Part shown: piece by piece, positions 63,367 to 64,000 of the stretch
Layout of the letters: every line of letters begins with the position of its first letter
Numbering within the stretch: the first letter of the stretch is position 1
Source of the DNA: Blautia parvula
GTDB lineage: Bacteria; Bacillota; Clostridia; Lachnospirales; Lachnospiraceae
NCBI RefSeq assembly: GCF_020215665.1
Contig: NZ_CP084061.1
Coordinates: 2,760,001-2,824,000, forward strand
DNA: 64,000 nt
Direction of reading: 5' to 3'
The notes under the pieces: generated by a model
What the model saw: the letters and a program-made list of their open reading frames with translations, nothing else
Database searches by the model: none
Told to the model about the DNA's origin: nothing
Made by a program: the position numbers and the translations under genes

Positions 63367-64000
63367 TTAATCTTTTTTCTCTTCTATGATATCCAGCAGG
63401 ATTTCTTCCCACACGCCTCTGTTTTCCCGGAGGATTCTCCGGTAGGCAGACTGCGGCAGGGGAGAATCCGCTCTGCCGATCTCTATAGTTAGACTGGGAA
63501 TCCCCATCTTAAGCAGCGCCCAGTCCTTGTATCCCGCCGGGTCCAGTTCTTCATAATTGCCGTCCGGTTCATAGCCTGTGACAGCGGCAATGCGTTTTGC
63601 AAAGGTCTGGGTCCTTGATGCCAGCTCTCCCTGCTGTCCAAATGCCCAGTATATGACACCGCCGGAGGAGTGATAGCTGACTGTGCGGCAGAACAGTTCC
63701 TTTTTTGTAAGATTTACCAGTGCCTGCGCCTCTTTGGTGCTCTCCGGCGCAGTTCCCTTGTATTTTTCTCTGGAAGGCCTGCCGATCCCATCCACATACT
63801 CTTCCCACAGGGCATCAAAGTTCCGGTTCACATCCACGCCCTCCGCATTGGACTTCCAGCGGCGGAAATAAGATTTCCAGGGCATTCTGGCGCCGTCCTC
63901 GTCCGCAATCTCCCACACCTGTTCCCGGATTCCGGGAGACCGCATACCCTCGGCTCCGAACTGGCTCACTGTCACACCGTCCGGATTCGCCATGGGGATA
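63367..64000 (-). CDS. M14 zinc carboxypeptidase (5' end outside the window)
   Basis: The frame is open to the window edge; the Met at 63993 lies inside the conserved PMANPDGV segment, so the true start is beyond 64000. Other M14 marks are EGVDVNRNFDALW, the zinc-His segment VSYHSSGGVIYWAFG, and TIEIGRAD with the catalytic Glu. Members with this layout cut gamma-D-Glu-diaminopimelate or similar bonds in cell-wall peptides. It is adjacent to blaI on the same strand, ending 20 bases before its promoter. Confidence 0.85.
   Translation of the reverse strand, partial: IPMANPDGVTVSQFGAEGMRSPGIREQVWEIADEDGARMPWKSYFRRWKSNAEGVDVNRNFDALWEEYVDGIGRPSREKYKGTAPESTKEAQALVNLTKKELFCRTVSYHSSGGVIYWAFGQQGELASRTQTFAKRIAAVTGYEPDGNYEELDPAGYKDWALLKMGIPSLTIEIGRADSPLPQSAYRRILRENRGVWEEILLDIIEEKKD

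Noticed and set aside
1-64000. Mobile-element origin of the lasso/EPS region
   Set aside because: No transposase, integrase, attachment repeat or tRNA border is visible, so horizontal transfer cannot be supported from this window alone.

Overview
The window looks like chromosomal DNA of a gut-type Lachnospiraceae bacterium (Bacillota, Blautia-like). This rests on moderate GC, strong AGGAGG ribosome binding sites, YesM/YesN and AraC regulators beside sugar-uptake genes, a cohesin/dockerin pair, BlaI/BlaR1, and no LPS genes. The genus is inference. I saw no rRNA, tRNA, insertion sequence, prophage or CRISPR array.

Region 1 (1-26405, nearly all minus strand) is an exopolysaccharide (EPS) locus of Wzx/Wzy type with a lasso-peptide (RiPP) gene set threaded through it. 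Reading downstream from about 26.4 kb: Alg14/Alg13-like glycosyltransferase halves, WbaP-like priming transferase, a PP-loop protein, Wzx flippase, a divergent PqqD-like leader-binding protein (lasso B1), an asparagine-synthetase-like cyclase (lasso C), two 56-residue precursor peptides each with its own promoter and terminator, an HPr-kinase-like enzyme, a fused Wzc-type chain-length/tyrosine kinase, five glycosyltransferase-type genes including the Wzy polymerase, VanZ, a CotH-like secreted kinase, a nucleotidyltransferase, the transglutaminase-like leader peptidase (lasso B2), an ABC exporter, and a two-component system whose two genes are separated by a glycosyltransferase/pyruvyltransferase. 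The lasso genes lie on both sides of the sugar genes, suggesting co-regulation or a shared envelope role.

Region 2 (26.6-44.3 kb) is for glycan use: an AraC regulator divergent from an alpha-L-rhamnosidase; a membrane-anchored cohesin protein next to a large secreted dockerin enzyme; a GH42 beta-galactosidase split by one in-frame TAG; a YesM/YesN system; an ABC sugar importer without its ATPase; and a LacI regulator.

Region 3 (44.3-56.9 kb) has two related cassettes, each with a GPH-family symporter, TIM-barrel isomerase and Gfo/Idh dehydrogenase. The first also has a second isomerase-like gene and an unusual leader with repeats and an attenuator-like hairpin. A PfkB kinase / class II aldolase / AraC operon follows. 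Together they could import, oxidise, isomerise, phosphorylate and cleave a cyclic polyol or sugar acid.

Region 4 (56.9-64 kb) holds an AraC regulator, an FMN reductase, a probable toxin-antitoxin pair (MqsR-like toxin; antitoxin fusing an MqsA-like zinc finger, HTH and Panacea/DUF4065 domain), a cupin, an acylphosphatase, a BlaI/BlaR1 pair with tandem operators, and the 3' part of an M14 carboxypeptidase. Both window ends cut through genes.
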